DNA of 64,000 bases. Source: Sambucus nigra (Eukaryota; Streptophyta; Magnoliopsida; Dipsacales; Adoxaceae). The number at the start of each line of letters is the position of its first letter. Within the stretch, counting starts at the first letter, position 1. This document shows, piece after piece, positions 37,501-52,500 of the stretch. Location: assembly GCA_949130495.1 (NCBI GenBank), contig OX422216.1, positions 106,461,967-106,525,966 on the forward strand, given 5' to 3'. A model generated the notes under the pieces. That model was not told the origin of the DNA. It worked only from the letters and a program-made list of their open reading frames with translations, and searched no databases. Both the position numbers and the translations under genes were made by a program.

Positions 37501-40500
37501 TTATTATTGGCCAACAGTGGAGAAAGATTCATCGAAGTTTATTCGAAAGTGCTAGGCTTGCCAGCTTCATGATAACCTTTTTCATGCTCCATGGATGGAA
37601 CTCCATTCCTTGGCAACTCCCTATCCATTCCATACTTGAGCGTTTGACCTTGTGGGAACAATCAAACCTCCTTCTAAGGGGTAAAATATGGATCCTTGTG
37701 GCAACTGAGTGCTTCACCAAATGGACAGAGGCAGTACATTTGAAGAGAGCAACAACAGGCATGGTCACACAGTTTATTAAGGAGTACATTTGTTGCTTTG
37801 GCATTCTCAAGGTTATTTTGTCAGATAATGGAACTCCATTTACCAACAAGAAGTTGACTTTGCTAACTGACAAATACTCACTATACTTCAACAGTAGCTT
37901 ACTCCAAAGGCAATGGTTAAGCTGAGGCTATGAACAAGACTTTGGTTAACATTTTAGCCAAAATGATGGAAGACTTTCCTGGTGCGTGGGATGATAAGTT
38001 GCCTATGGTACTTTAGGCTTATTGAATAACCAAGAGGAGACCAACGGGCTATACACCATTTTTCTTAGTCTATGAAGCTGAAGCAATTCTTCTAGTGGAG
38101 TTAGTAGTACCTTATGCCAGATATGCCTTGCGAAGCTTGAAAGCCCAATTTTAGAAGTTCCAAATACGGGATGGTTCACCAAATATTTCACACTTATTTT
38201 CTTTAAAGTTTAACAATTAAAGCACACAAATTTTAATTTCTTCAAAATTAAAATTAAGTCAAACAACACAAAATAAATATTTGAATTTTTCTTTTAATCT
38301 CAATTAAACAAAATTAATTCAATTCAAGTTAAAATTATGCTAAACAAACTAAAGCATGTATTTTGCCAAATTAATTATCCCAACTTGAGTTAGATTAAAC
38401 TAAAATTACCCAAACTAAACGTAGCACCAATTTACCCAATTTTTATCTTGATTAACCTAGCATGCTTCTAAGTGAAATTTTGTAAGATAAAAATAAGCGA
38501 ACACACATAAGGCGCGTTGTACGAGGAAAACCCACAACGGGAAAAACCTCGGACGACCCAGCCTACATGTCCACTAAGTATGGTATTTTTACAAAAGATG
38601 CAACATGAGAACTTACAACAACAACTTGCCTTTCAAGCCTAGACGCTCCTTCGTTCTTCAACATCCGCCTAGTCGACAACTTCGGAGTTCACCGACGTCT
38701 TGGAATCCACCAATGGGGCCTGGCTACCGTCAACCCACACACAGTGTCTTTCACCGTATGACTATGCCGCGCAGCAAACACAATCTCCTTTTTGGGGTTG
38801 AGAAGGAACCCAAACTTTCTCCTTAATGGGTAGAGAAGAAACCTGGTGCCAAATGATCTCAAGCAAATGTATATATTAAAGAACTTGGATCAAACAAGGA
38901 ATGGGTGTAAACATGTGTTATTGGTAGAAATTTGATCTTGAAACTTAACACATAAAAGGGACCTTTTTGTTGGAAGAATTTGCTCTCAAAGTTTTTGGAA
39001 AGTTATAAAAAGTCCTCTACCAAAAACTGCATTCCCGCACATTTAAAAATTGATAAAAAGTAATGGGAAGTTGGAAATAAAAAAACTGCAAAAAACTGTT
39101 CCCGCGCACAGTCGTTCGAACGAGATTTCAGGTGCGAAATAGGCCAAAATCTCGTTGGATAAAACTCGTTCGAACAATGTCGTTCTAATGACATTCCAAC
39201 GACAATTCAGTAAAAAAATGGCAAAAATTCGTTTGAATCTCGTTGGTAATTTCGTTCGAACGAACTAGGCATCTCGTTCGAACAAGATCCCATTGTTGTT
39301 CAAACGACAATCCAGAAAAACCAAAACTAATTTTTAAGGCCAAAAGTTTTATGAAAAGTTCTAAAATGATTTTCTGAGAAAATGAAAAGTCGTTTTGACA
39401 AAATGTTTATAAAAGAGACACCCATAAAAATTATCCAAGACTCTGTATATATTAAATGCATTCATACTTTTTTGAGACCTTGGAATCCAAATGTTGATGA
39501 CGCAAAACTTGGCACGTAAATCGGCAAGGATGAAATCTTCACTGTACTAGGCCGCTACGTCTTCAACTAACTTGTCATAGGCTTGAAAGGATACAACAAA
39601 CATCTATCCTATGACACAATTAGTTTTGTCCAAAATTAAGCCAACACTACAAATGACTCGATTGGAAATTTGCCCTTACAAAGCTGCTTCCTCAGAGTAG
39701 GCACGTTCAACTAGAAGCACTGAATAACACAGAGATAGCGCGAGAAGGCACTTGTAGATTTACACGAAGCAACTCTCTAGAGCTTATGAGAACTTGGTGA
39801 AACCAAGAAAATTTGTGGAAGGTGACTTAGTGTTGAAAGCTGCTATGAATCATATTAGAGGACTCCCTTTGCCAAAGTTTGCAGCAAATTGAGAGGGGCC
39901 ATATGTTGTTAAGGAGGCACATGATTTTGGTTGCTGTTTGATCTCACAGATTGAGGACGACATACCTTTCAAAGTCAACAACAAATGGTTGAAGGTTTAT
40001 CTTGTTTAAAGAACACTTGTAAATTTTTTATTTGTTCTTAAGCTTTTTGTACTTAGAGATTGCGAGCAAACAAAAGTAAAGTTGGATAAACAGTTTGTTA
40101 TATAAAAATAAATGTTGAAGCAAGCAAATAAGTAAGGTACACACATGATTCAAGAACAAACTTATTTTGTATTTCACTTGTATAATTGAGTTACATGGCC
40201 AAAATTGGGACTACTACCCAGAAGTACAACAAGAACAAAAAATCTTCTACCCTAGGAGGAACCACAGATCGGGAGAAGTGAAGTAACCCTGAGGAAGTGA
40301 AGAAGCTACATCTTTAGCAACATCGCATTGATACTCATTTATGGCAGAGATGCACGATCTTCAACCTTTAGTTTTAACTCAACTTGACGTTTTTTCAGGG
40401 CCCTTGCCAAAGCTTCTTCGACTTCTGTCACTTTACGATTGCACTCTTCAATACGAGTGACGTGCTCCCTCAACCTTCCTTCTTCAGCCTTTAGGACCTC

Positions 40501-43500
40501 AATGTTCTTCTGATAATGGGCACGGTAGATTGCCATTTGAGGATCCTTGAGATATTTCAGGTGGTTGATGAGCCGTGTGAAATTAAAGCCGTCCTTCGGC
40601 TGATCTCTGAGATTGTTCAGGTGTTTAAGGTTGCTCTATCTAAGGCAATAATTGGTGTGTTAATAATTTCAGATAAAATTATTGCCATGCTTTGGATTCT
40701 ATAATCCATAACCAATTTGTTTGGCCTCATGCATTCCAAAGTGAAAGTCTCTGGTGAGTTTGGATTATTCGTTCAATCACACTGCGATGACAACCTTGAA
40801 TGAATAGGCAGTGTTGAAGCACTTGCCGATAGAACTCATCAGGTGCAATGCTGGGCATTGAAACTCCACGGCCAAATTTACAATCTTCCCTACTCACGTT
40901 GGTCGTGGAGCCATGGTCACTTTCACCAGAGGACTCGGCTTGCGAAGGACCTGCCACGATAGGATCAACCTCCATTGGTTGAACATGCATGTTAATCTGT
41001 GCTGGTGCTACCCGAGGTACCTCAGGAGGGATATTTTCTCTCAGGCTACAAAAGAGAGCCCAAAAAGAGTTAGGCAAAAAATTGGTGAGTCTTTTTACCA
41101 AGCAGATGAAACTAGAATACCTTAGCAAGAGTTCAGCTAATTTACTAAGCAGGTGTATCTTTAAAAAAGAGTTGGCCAAAGTTTGGCATTTTTCTGACCA
41201 AGCAGGTAAAACGAGAAAATCTTAGCAAGAGTAGCAAGATTTGAGCTTTCACCAAGCAGGTGTATCTTTAAATAAAGTTAGCCAAAATTTGGTAAATTTT
41301 TTTTACCAAGCGGGTAAAATGAGAAAACCTTAGCAAAAGTTGAGCCAAGTCACCAAGCAGGTTTATTTTTTAAGAGATCGCCATACCTAGGTAGGGTACA
41401 CCACCAGGTGACAAAACCTAATTTTTTATTATGAATTTTACTCAAATTGAGAGAGTAAAATCACGCAGGTGAGGTTTTTCTTGAGTTGTATCTAAACAAG
41501 ATGAAAAAATTTACCTCAACAATAGGGGCAACAATAGTTGAAGCTGGGGGAATGTTCCCATTCCCAAACCCAACTTGAGTTTGACTTTGAGAAATTGGAG
41601 CAGTCTCACGAGCCAATATAGGAGGCTCTGTTGAAACCGGAACAATCTCTATACATGAGGGAGGCTCCAATGAAACTGGACCAGTTTCCATAGAAGGAGG
41701 GGCAACATCCACTAATGGTAGAATAACCTCAGTGGGAGAAGCTATTTGCTCCACCTCCTCAATTCTGGCAAGCTGCAACAACACAAACAGAGAAAGTTTA
41801 CTATGAGTTAGCAAATGAGAAGGCAAAAGTAAAAGTTGGACAACTTTGACAAGAGATTACCAAAATAATGGTTTCACGCACACGCATAAATTTGTCCAGA
41901 GGAACCACATATGAAGGTACCCTAATTGACAGGCTCAAGTCAATCATTGGCCTCACAAGATTGCGAGGAAGTATTTGCTCATTTATAGCCTTCACGAGGG
42001 CCATGACATCCACCTGCATTTACAACATTCAACTAAGTCTTGACAAATCACAAAAATTGAGACAATGTTAAGTATTCAAGACAAAGTTAAAATTTCATCC
42101 TAAGCAGAACTAGCGGGAGGAACCACAACTAGTGGTAACTCGCTTGATGTTGGGGGAGTTGATGATTCAACAACTCCCATTGAATCTCCCACTGGTTCTT
42201 CGTCCATTTGCAACTTTCGTTCTACCTCAGCAGCACGTGCAGAAGAAGCACACCGTGAATAAGCAAGCCCAGTCATTGAAGAGCGGGGCAATGGAGAAGG
42301 GGCAATGTTAGTTTCTTCAACAATTGGGCTTAGGGGATCCCTCGGAAAAGGAGTGTTAGGAATAGACACAACTTCCTTAGAAAAAGGAGGAACACCCTAC
42401 AGAATGAGTAGTAATGTTAACAGTCAAACTTCTTCAAATAGAAGCAATTACACACTAGAGATTTTTTAAACTCTTAAAGAAGCAAAAAAGTTACCTGTTG
42501 GGGGTTTTGAGAGAGGTACAAAGGGAGCATCTTTGGTGGAAGCATCCACCGCATTATCACTAGGACTGTCCTTTAAGATTTGCTCAGAGGAACCTGGAGG
42601 CGTGGGAGTTTGAGTTGGAGGTATAATCACGCGAGTTTGATTAAGTTTCTTCCTCAAATGCTTTTTACATTGAGGAGGTGCAGTGGAAGATCACTAAACC
42701 ATTCGTCTAACAGGAGCAATCTTTTTACGAGGAACCTAAGAAATAACAAAGTCATGAGTTGGGCGATATCTCTCAAAACTAGCTAAAGCATCATCTGCAC
42801 TAATATGAATGGAGTTCATTCTAAATTCTAAATAGAACATCACCTACCATAAGCTTCACCTTTTCCACAAGATCTGGTCTGATTGGAGGAATGGACTCTG
42901 GGGGTATGCCAGCTAGGTTAGAGGAACCTTGGAGATCTTGGACTTCTTGGGAGCTTTAGGGGAAGTTTCCCCTGCGATGAACCTGCAACCGAAGCAGTTT
43001 TCCTCTTCGTTCTAGCAGCTGCAACGACACCTTTCTTTTTGTCTTTCTTTGACCCCTTAAGAACCTCACTGATGGGGGCCAAAAAAGGCAGCTCTTTGGG
43101 TAGATGTTTTTGAGTAGTACTTGGCTCAAATTCGATCCCAATAATTGAGTTATTTTTTAAAGCAAGTTCATTAGGGCCATAATGTTCCGCCACAGGATGT
43201 ACAGGCTGCCTTTTAATGAACTCCCTGAGCGCCCTGAGTTGGGTTGGACAAAAATGGGAGTACCAACCCAAAGATACATCATCATGCATCTTCTTATCAG
43301 GAATGACTAACTTGTCATTTAACTCTGTGCACAGAGCAAACACATTGCGCCGAGTGAAGTCAAGGCACAAGGCATAAAAGGAATCATCGATTCCGCTATT
43401 TCGGCAGACTTCCTTAGGGATGCCTTGGTCAAAACCAAACTGCCTAGCACAACGATGGGCGTTGTAGGCCTCACTTTCCTTTTCCCACTCAGTGAATGAG

Positions 43501-46500
43501 GGAAGATGACTTGGTATGAGTAGAATCACCACAACCAATGAAGGATCTTCAACAACAGCTTCTTCTGATGTGATCATTTGAACCATATAAGCTTCGTCTT
43601 TAAAGAATGACCAAGTTTTAACACGAATCTTCTTAGAATAGGGTCTATCAATAAAGGCATTGCGGTCATTGATCAAAGGCAGAAAGGCCTTCTTACTTTG
43701 CTTCTTGTTCCAACGCATCAATCTTGGGCGTTTGGTGGGGAAGTTGGTGTTTGGGAGTTCTACTGGAGCAATCTTGGGGAACCTGGCATAGGGGATTCCC
43801 ATTAAGAGGGTGGTGTTGACAAAGTTAGAAACATCATATCGACTAACAAAGCGACCCATGTCAATATGTGTTCTATCTAGCCAAGTGTACAAAGATCCCA
43901 ATGTGATAGCAATTAGAGGAATGTTGACTCCACGAGCTAACCTAACTGCAAAGTTTACTGTAATACCCCATAATTTTATTGATTTTATTTAAGGGATTAA
44001 TTGAATTAAATGAGAATTAATTGGGAATTAATCCGGGTATAAATACTAGCGAGATGTGAGTTGGTATTTGATTATGATGTTAAAATTGAAAATTTCAGGA
44101 GTATTGAAAATATTAAAGTTGTCGCGAGGCTGAAATACGACAATTTGGAAACTTAAGTTGGGACGCGCGTGTCAGTCGCGTCAGGAACGAAATTATGTAA
44201 ATTAAAAAGTGAATTATATTTTTATCAACCGAATGGTCATTTTGACTGCGCCAACGTGTCCGGAAGGGTCGAAATAGTCAGAAAACACTAGCCGGGGGTT
44301 TAGTTTGGGTCCTGGGGCATTTTTAGGCCATACCGGCAACCCAAAAGGGTAGTTTGGTAATTTTAAAAATATGGGAATTAAAACCCACGAATTTTAGAGG
44401 TTAATTTTAGATTAATAATGAACCCACTAAGTCCATTATCATCATTTATCAAGTAGTGGGCTACGGGAGTTAAAGGGAGAGTCCTAAGAGGTTCCAAAAG
44501 AAACCCTAGCCACCATCACCATCCGTTGGGAAAAAAATCTGTAGAGAGAGAGAGGAGAATCAACCTTCATCCTTCAACATCAAATCAGAACATCTAAGGC
44601 AAGTGGTTTAATTACATAAATTCAAGTGAATGTTTCCTCCATGCTTAGAATTGAATATATATCTTATATTGAAAGTTTAATGAAAACCCATGAAATTGGA
44701 GATAGAAATCGTAATCCTATATGAGGACCGCATGTAGAATAAGTTATGGATGAATTTCATATCCGAAATATATCTATTGATGATTTAAAAACGGATCTAT
44801 AAGAAATAGTGGTAGACATTAAATTCTGTGTTCATGTTTATAGGGTTTGGGACAAGATTTGGGAATTATGATGATTACATGTTGATCTAGGAGGTATTGA
44901 CCCCATATGTATGTTAAAGAGTGACCTAGGAGGACTTAGTGTAGTTTAAACACCTTAAAACTTAGTTTGGATTATCATAGGATGGATTTAGAGAAGAGAA
45001 GAATGAAGGAAAAACCAATTTGGAGATTTCTGGGCGCAGTCTGCCATCTCGTTAGAAGATCTGCCTAGGTCGTTCGAACGATCTCGTTCGAACGAGCTTC
45101 TAACGAGATGACAGTATCCCTTCTAACGAGTTGGTAGTTCGTTCGAAGCCATTCGTTCGAACGACACTCGTTCGAACGAACGACCTCGTTCGAACGAGTT
45201 GACAGAATGGCCTTTTAGGCCTGATTTTATTTCAAATGTCCCGTAGACTTAATTAACGAAGAATTAACCTTCCCTTATTGACTAGTGGGTATAATTGTGA
45301 GAATTGGGGTACGTTGAGGAGTAGAACTTAGAATCTTATAGTAAACCGGATGACAATTGTGGATTTGGAAACGAGTACCTAATTACGACGTGAGAAGAGT
45401 TGACAACTCTAATGCATTTAAAACGGGAACTTATAAACGTATAACAGTAAATGATGGGATAAGAACGAGAAGTATACCTTTGTTAATATACTGAAATATC
45501 TAAGAAGTGTGAATGCTTAGTATATGTGGTTATCTGTGTATATAACATACCTACCATGCTTGTTATCGCGGGAGGTCGGCGTTCGATCAGGGCCATCTAA
45601 TCTTTGTGTGCCTACGGGGAGATTTAGATTGGTACCTCGAGGACATAGGTCAGAGAAGGACTTATTGAGAAGTTAATAAGTCTGCTGATCATGGGAGCGT
45701 AGGTATGTGCGTGACCCATGTGATGTGAACTATGTTCGCCTCCATTATTTGTGATTGTTGTTATTTGAGAACGATTCCTGAGAGATTCGGAATGCGTGGT
45801 CCTTATGTACCGGGATTGGATAGCAGAGTATATGTGCACCGCAACTTAGTCTCGGGGTGCTAGTATTGTATATCTATGATGAGAATAATATACTGTTAAT
45901 TGAAATGAACTGTCATGTATATATGTGAGTATAAATAATAGAAACGTTATGTAAAGATAAGATGGAAGATCTCTAGTAAGTAGTATTACTAATATGGGAA
46001 AACGAGAATAAATGTAAAGCTCTCTGTTTAGATGAAGATGCCGGAATTAAATCGTGAATCGTATAGTAATGTTAGATTTTTGTATTGGACTAGTTAGATA
46101 TGGGAATAACTAAAATGGGTACGGATACGTTAGGAGTGCACCGATAGTCGAGAGGTAAGTATTTCATGTGAGAGCACGTCCGAACATGTATTTTGCATTC
46201 ATTGTTTAATGTCATTAAAACACTTGCTGTATTTTAAACTATTTTCACACTCGGGCTCTGACCCGTTTGCTTCCAAATATATTTTATTGTAAAAACCTTT
46301 TTGGTGCCCAGCCACAAGGACACCAAGCATAGGAGTTCCATTCAGGTGATGTACTGTAGCTGCTGTGGAAGTTACAGGACCGTGACAGTAGACGCCTCCA
46401 CTTTCGATCTTGACTCTATGTTATCAGATTTTTCTCATCTGTTGGGCATGTCGCCCCATTTCTTTTAGACACTTTATTTATCCAGTTATATCAGATTTTG

Positions 46501-49500
46501 GGTTGTAATTAATTTAGTGATGCAGACTTAGTATTGGTTTATTCCTGTATTTGGATTGTTGTGAGGAGTATTCCTCCAGACTCATTACTATTTTATGGTT
46601 ATTCTATTGTCATTATGTTGTGGTGGTTATGTTAGCATTTCATAATCTACTTATTGCATGTTAATCGGATTTAATTAAAATTGACAACTCACTTTTTAAA
46701 TATTAGGTGGCTAGTAACGTTTAAAAATGTTTTTGACAGTGATGCTATGAACTGAACCAACTTGGCATTTTGTATTAATTTGAATAAAGGAGTAGCTACC
46801 CGGTATTTAATTAGTCGGGGTGTCACATGTGGTATCATTCATCTGGAGCGATGCCTGTCAGTTGGCATTCGATGAGCTAAAGGACAAGTTGACCTCAGCG
46901 CCTGTGTTAGCATTGCCCAGACCGGGAGTTGAGTATTTAGTTTACACCGATGCGTCCTTACAAGGACTTGGAGGTGTGCTGCAACAGGAGAGTCAGGCCA
47001 TAGCTTATGCTTCCCATAAGCTTAAGCCTCACGAGAGGAATTACTCCACCCACGACTTGGAGTTAGCGGCAGTCGTATTCGCTCTCCGGATTTGGAGACA
47101 CTATCTCCTGGGGGAGAAATTTCGGTTGTTCACAGACCACAAGCCCCTACAATACCTCTTCACGCAGAAGGAGCTGAATATGCGTCAACGTCGGTGGCTT
47201 GAGTTTGTGAAGGATTATCAGTTCGATATCCAGTACCACCCAGGAAAGGCTAACGTGGTAGCAGACGCGTTGAGCCGTAAGCCAGTAGATGAGGTGGCCG
47301 AGGTGTGGAAAGCTAAGTGGAAGGAGTTGGGACACCAGGATGCAGTGGCCCGATCGTTCATGTCTGCGATGACTATTACACCTCAGATTGTTACAAGAGT
47401 GGTAAAGCCCCAGGCAAATGACTTGTTCTGTCAGGAGCAGATAGTTCGATTACTAGCAGAGGGAGCCGAGTCCTATACCGTTAGCTCAGACGGGGGATTA
47501 CGCTTCAATGGAAAACTGGTTGTTTTGGAAGGGGAAGACTTGCGACATGAGGTAATGATAGAGTCGCACGGCTCACGGTTCGGGTACACCCTGGTGGAGA
47601 TAAAATGTACCAAGACATGAGACGACAGTACTGGTGGAGCGGGATGAAGAGAGATATTGCCGTGTTCGTTTCTAAATGCGCCACTTGTCAGCTAGTAAAG
47701 GTGGATCATCAGAAACCGACAGGACTTCTACAGCCATTAGAGGTTCCGACGTGGATATGGGAGAGCATATCCATGTACTTTATCACGGGGTTACCTACGT
47801 CACAGAGGGGTCACGACTCCATATGGGTAATTGTGGACCGGTTGACCAAAGTTGCTCATTTTCTACCCGTAAGAACAGATTACACTACGGGACAGTATGC
47901 CCAGATTTTCATTGCGGAGATAGTGAGACTTCACGGGGTACCTCTAAATATCGTGTCTGACCGAGACAAGATATTTATTTCACGATTTTGGGAGAGTTTC
48001 CAGGAGGCCATGGGTACAGAGTTGCGGCTGAGTACGGCTTATCATCCGCAGACTGATGGGCAAACAGAGCGGACAAATCAGATGTTGGAGGACATGTTGC
48101 GTATGTGCATCCTAGACTTTGGAGGTGGTTGGGAGCAGTACCTTCCACTGGTGGAGTTTGCTTATAATAACTCCTATCAATTCATCATTGACATGGCTCC
48201 ATTTGAGGCGTTGTACGGTAGACCTTGTCGTTCCCCAGCATGTTGGTTAGAGGTAGGGGATAACAAACTCCTTGGGCCGGAAGTGATTCAGGATACTTCG
48301 GCAAGGATAAAGATGATACGGAGTCGTATTCGGGTAGCTCAGGACCGGCAGAAGAGCTATGCTGATGCCAAGAGGTTCTTCAGAGACTTCAAGGTGGGGG
48401 ACCAAGTGTTACTCAGAGTATCTCCTATGAAGGGGATCATGCGTTTTGGGAAGAAGGGGAAACTGGCACCAAGATATGTGGGGCCATTTCCTATCATCGA
48501 GCGTATTGGGCCAGTTGCGTATAGACTTGGGTTACCGGAGCACTTGCATAGGATTCATGATGTGTTCTACATTTCCTCGCTAAGGAAATATCTTAGGGAT
48601 GATTTGGCCCATACTCACATTGCTTTGGAGGACATCGATCTTCAGCCCGATAGTTCCTACGAGGAGGGGCCGATTGCTATTTTGGATTGAAGCGAGCGGA
48701 AACTGAGGTCGAAGATAGTACCGTTAGTACGTATTCGGTGGCGGCATCATAATGCCGAGGAGTCCACATGGGAGCACGAGGATGAGATGCGCGAGCGTTA
48801 TCCGGAGCTATTTCTACCAGGTATTCTTTAGTTCCGAATTTCGGGACGAAATTCTGTTATTAGGGGGGAAGTATGTAATACCCCGTAATTTTATTGATTT
48901 TATTTAAGGGATTAATTGAATTAAATGATAATTAATTGGGAATTAATCCGGGTATAAATACTAGCGAGATGTGAGTTGGTATTTGATTATGATGTTAAAA
49001 TTGAAAATTTCAGGAGTATTGAAAATATTAAAGTTGTCGCTAGGCTGAAATACGACAATTTGGAAACTTAAGTTGGGACGCGCGTGTCAGTCGCGTCAGG
49101 AACGAAATTATGTAAATTAAAAAGTGAATTATATTTTTATCAACCGAATGGTCATTTTGACTGCGCCAACGTGTCCGGAAGGGTCGAAATAGTCAGAAAA
49201 TACTAGTCGGGGGGGGGGTTAGTTTGGGTCCCGGGGCATTTTTAGGCCATACCGGCAACCCAAAAGGGTAGTTTGGTAATTTTAAAAATATGGGAATTAA
49301 AACCCATGAATTTTAGAGGTTAATTTTATATTAGTAATGAACCCACTAAGTCCATTATCAACATTTATCAAGTAGTGGGCTACGGGAGTTAAAGGGAGAG
49401 TCATAAGATGTTCCAAAAGAAACCCTAGCCACCATCACCATCCTTGGGAAAAAAATCTGTAGAGAGAGAGGAGAATCAACTTTCATCCTTCAACATCAAA

Positions 49501-52500
49501 TCAGAACATCTAAGGGAAGTGGTTTAATTACATAAATTCAAGTGAATGTTTCCTCTATGCTTAGAATTGAATATATATCTTATATTGAAAGTTTAATGAA
49601 AACCCATGAAATTGGAGATAGAAATCGTAATCCTATATGAGGACCGCATGTAGAATAAGTTTTGGACGAATTTCAAATCCAAAATATATCAATTGATGAT
49701 TTAAAAACGGATCTATAAGAAATAGTGGTAGGCATTAAATTCTGTGTTCATGTTTATAGGGTTTGGGACAAGATTTGGGAATTATGATGATTACATGTTG
49801 ATCTAGGAGCTATTGACCCCATATGTATGTTAAAGAGTGACCTAGGAGGACTTAGTGTAGTTTAAACACGTTAAAACTTAGTTTGGATGATCATAGGATG
49901 GATTTAGAGAAGAGAAGAATGAAGGAAAAACGAATTTGGAGATTTCTGGGCGCAGTCTGCCATCTCGTTAGAAGATCTGCCCAGGTCGTTCGAATGACCT
50001 CGTTCGAACGAGCTTCTAACGAGATGACAGTATCCCTTCTAACGAGTTGGTAGTTCGTTCGAAGCCATTCGTTCGAACGACACTCGTTCAAACGATCGTT
50101 CGAACGAGACTTCTAACGGGTTGACAGAATGGCCTTTTAGGCCTGATTTTATTTCAAATGTCCCGTAGACTTAATTAACGAAGAATTAACCTTCCCTTAT
50201 TGACTAGTGGGTATAATTGTGAGAATTGGGGTACGTTGAGGAGTAGAACTTAGAATCTTATAGTAAACCGGATGACAATTGTGGATTTGGAAACGAGTAC
50301 CTAATTACGACGTGAGAAGAGTTGACAACTCTAATGCATTTAAAACGGGAACTTATAAACGTATAATAGTAAATGATGGGATAAGAACGAGAAGTATACC
50401 TCTATTAATATACTGAAATATCTAAGAAGTGTGAATGCTTAGTATATGTGGTTATCTGTGTATAACATACCTACCATGCTTGCTATCGCGGGAGGTCGGC
50501 GTTCGATTAGGGCCATTTAATCTTTGTGTGCCTACGGGGAGATTTAGATTGGTACCTCGAGGACATAGGTCAGAGAAGGACTTATTGAGAAGTTAATAAG
50601 TCTGCTGATCATGGGAGCGTAGGTATGTGCGTGACCCATGTGATGTGAACTATGTTCGTCTCCATTATTTGTGATTGTTGTTATTTGAGAACGATTCCTG
50701 AGAGATTCGGAATGCGTGGTCCTTATGTACCGGGATTGGATAGCAGAGTATGTGTGCACCGCAGCTTAGTCTCGGGGTGCTAGTATTGTATATCTATGAT
50801 GAGAATAATATACTGTTAATTGAAATGAACTGTCATGTATATATGTGAGTATAAATAATGGAAACGTTATGTAAAGATAAGATGGAAGATCTCTAGTAAG
50901 TAGTATTACTAATATGGGAAAACGAGAATAAATGTAAAGCTCTCTGTTTAGATGAAGATGCTGGAATTAAATCATGAATCGTATAGTAATGTTAGATTTT
51001 TGTATTGGACTAGTTAGATATGGGAATAACTAAAATGGGTACGGATACGTTAGGAGTGCATCGATAGTCGAGAGGTAAGTATTTCATGTGAGAGCACGTC
51101 CTAACATATATTTTGCATTCATTGTTTAATGTCATTAAAACACTTGCTGTATTTTAAACTATTTTCACACTCGGGCTTTGACCCGTTTGCTTCCAAATAT
51201 ATTTTCTTGTAAAAACCTTTTAGGTGCCCAGCCACAAGGACACCAAGCATAGGAGTTCCATTCAGGTGATGTACTGTAGCTGCTGTGGAAGTTACAGGAC
51301 CGTGACAGTAGACGACTCCACTTTCGATCTTGACTCTATGTTATCAGATTTTTCTCATCTGTTGGGCATGTCGCCCCATTTCTTTTAGACACTTTATTTA
51401 TCCAGTTATATCAGATTTTGGGTTGTAATTAATTTAGTGATGCAGACTTAGTATTGGTTTATTCCTGTATTTGGATTGTTGTGAGGAGTATTCCTCTAGA
51501 CTCATTACTATTTTATGGTTATTCTATTGTCATTATGTTGTGGTGGTTATGTTACATTTCATAATCTACTTATTGCATGTTAATCGGATTTAATTAAAAT
51601 TGACAACTCACTTTTTAAATATTAGGTGGCTAGTAACGTTTAAAAATGTTTTCGACAGTGACGCTATGAACTGAACCAACTTGGCATTTTGTATTAATTT
51701 GAATAAAGGAGTAGCTACCCGGTATTTAATTAGTCGGGGTGTGACATTTACCAAGTCCCTACGAGGTTGATCGTTGGGCTTGTCAGGTAAAAAGAAGCGA
51801 GACAACAGGCACAAAATGTAAGCAACTAACTTTGAGGGCTAATCTTTACCGGCGCTAAATGGTACATTGGGTACAATACCCTTTTTCTATGCCCATTAGT
51901 TCACATACATCCTCCAAGGTGATTATAAATTCATCCCAAGATGCAACGAAAGTATGAGACATATAGTTCCACCTGGAGACTAGCAGTTGGAGGGCTGAGT
52001 TATTATTGGACAGAGTAAAGTCCTCAAACCAATAGGCAACATACATAGTTGTCAAAATCGTCCGATTCGAGATTTGAATCGGACGATTCGATTCGATTCA
52101 CTACCAAAACTATTCGAATCAACCTTAGAATCGCAAATGTCTAAAGAATCGGACTGAATCGGCGATTCATGATTCGAATCTTCCGATTCCCGATTCGGTC
52201 CGATTCACTTTTTTTTTTTTTTTCGCGATTTTTTTACATTAAATTAATATATTGGCTCTTTATGATATATATTTGTTTTATGTAGTGTGTTTTAAATTAA
52301 TATGTAGGCTGTTTTATGATATATTTTTGTTTTTTACATTTTTAAGCTTAAAATGAATGAGAACATGTGCTACGGTTGATTTTTGTGATATATTTTGGTA
52401 TATTATCATGTGCTACGATTAGTTTTTTGTCATATTACGCTTAATTACCAATTCTATAGTGTTAAATTCCATTTACGTATGTTTTACTACGTTTTTATCG

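Larger units (their letters stand above)
43959..51746 (+). mobile_element. Chromovirus (Tekay/Del-like Ty3/gypsy), internally deleted
   Basis: A perfect 5-bp duplication TTTAC lies at 43954-43958 and 51747-51751. LTRs of about 2.87 kb start TGTAATACCCC and end GGGGTGT(C/G)ACA. The interior is only 2.0 kb. The primer binding site TGGTATCA at 46830-46837 is fused directly to the RNase H coding sequence, so gag, protease and RT were removed by one deletion. RNase H, integrase and chromodomain remain. The purine tract TAGGGGGGAAGTA at 48861-48873 is in place. The LTRs differ by about 2% over the first 700 bases by eye, so insertion was recent compared with the host Tat element. Confidence 0.95.

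Noticed and set aside
45050..45205. CRISPR-like array from repeated CGTTCGAACG words
   Set aside because: Spacing is irregular, words are palindromes within an LTR and the genome is a plant's. There are no cas genes.
43959..51746. A complete, autonomous chromovirus
   Set aside because: Gag, protease and RT are absent, the integrase has lost a catalytic residue and the frame is broken.
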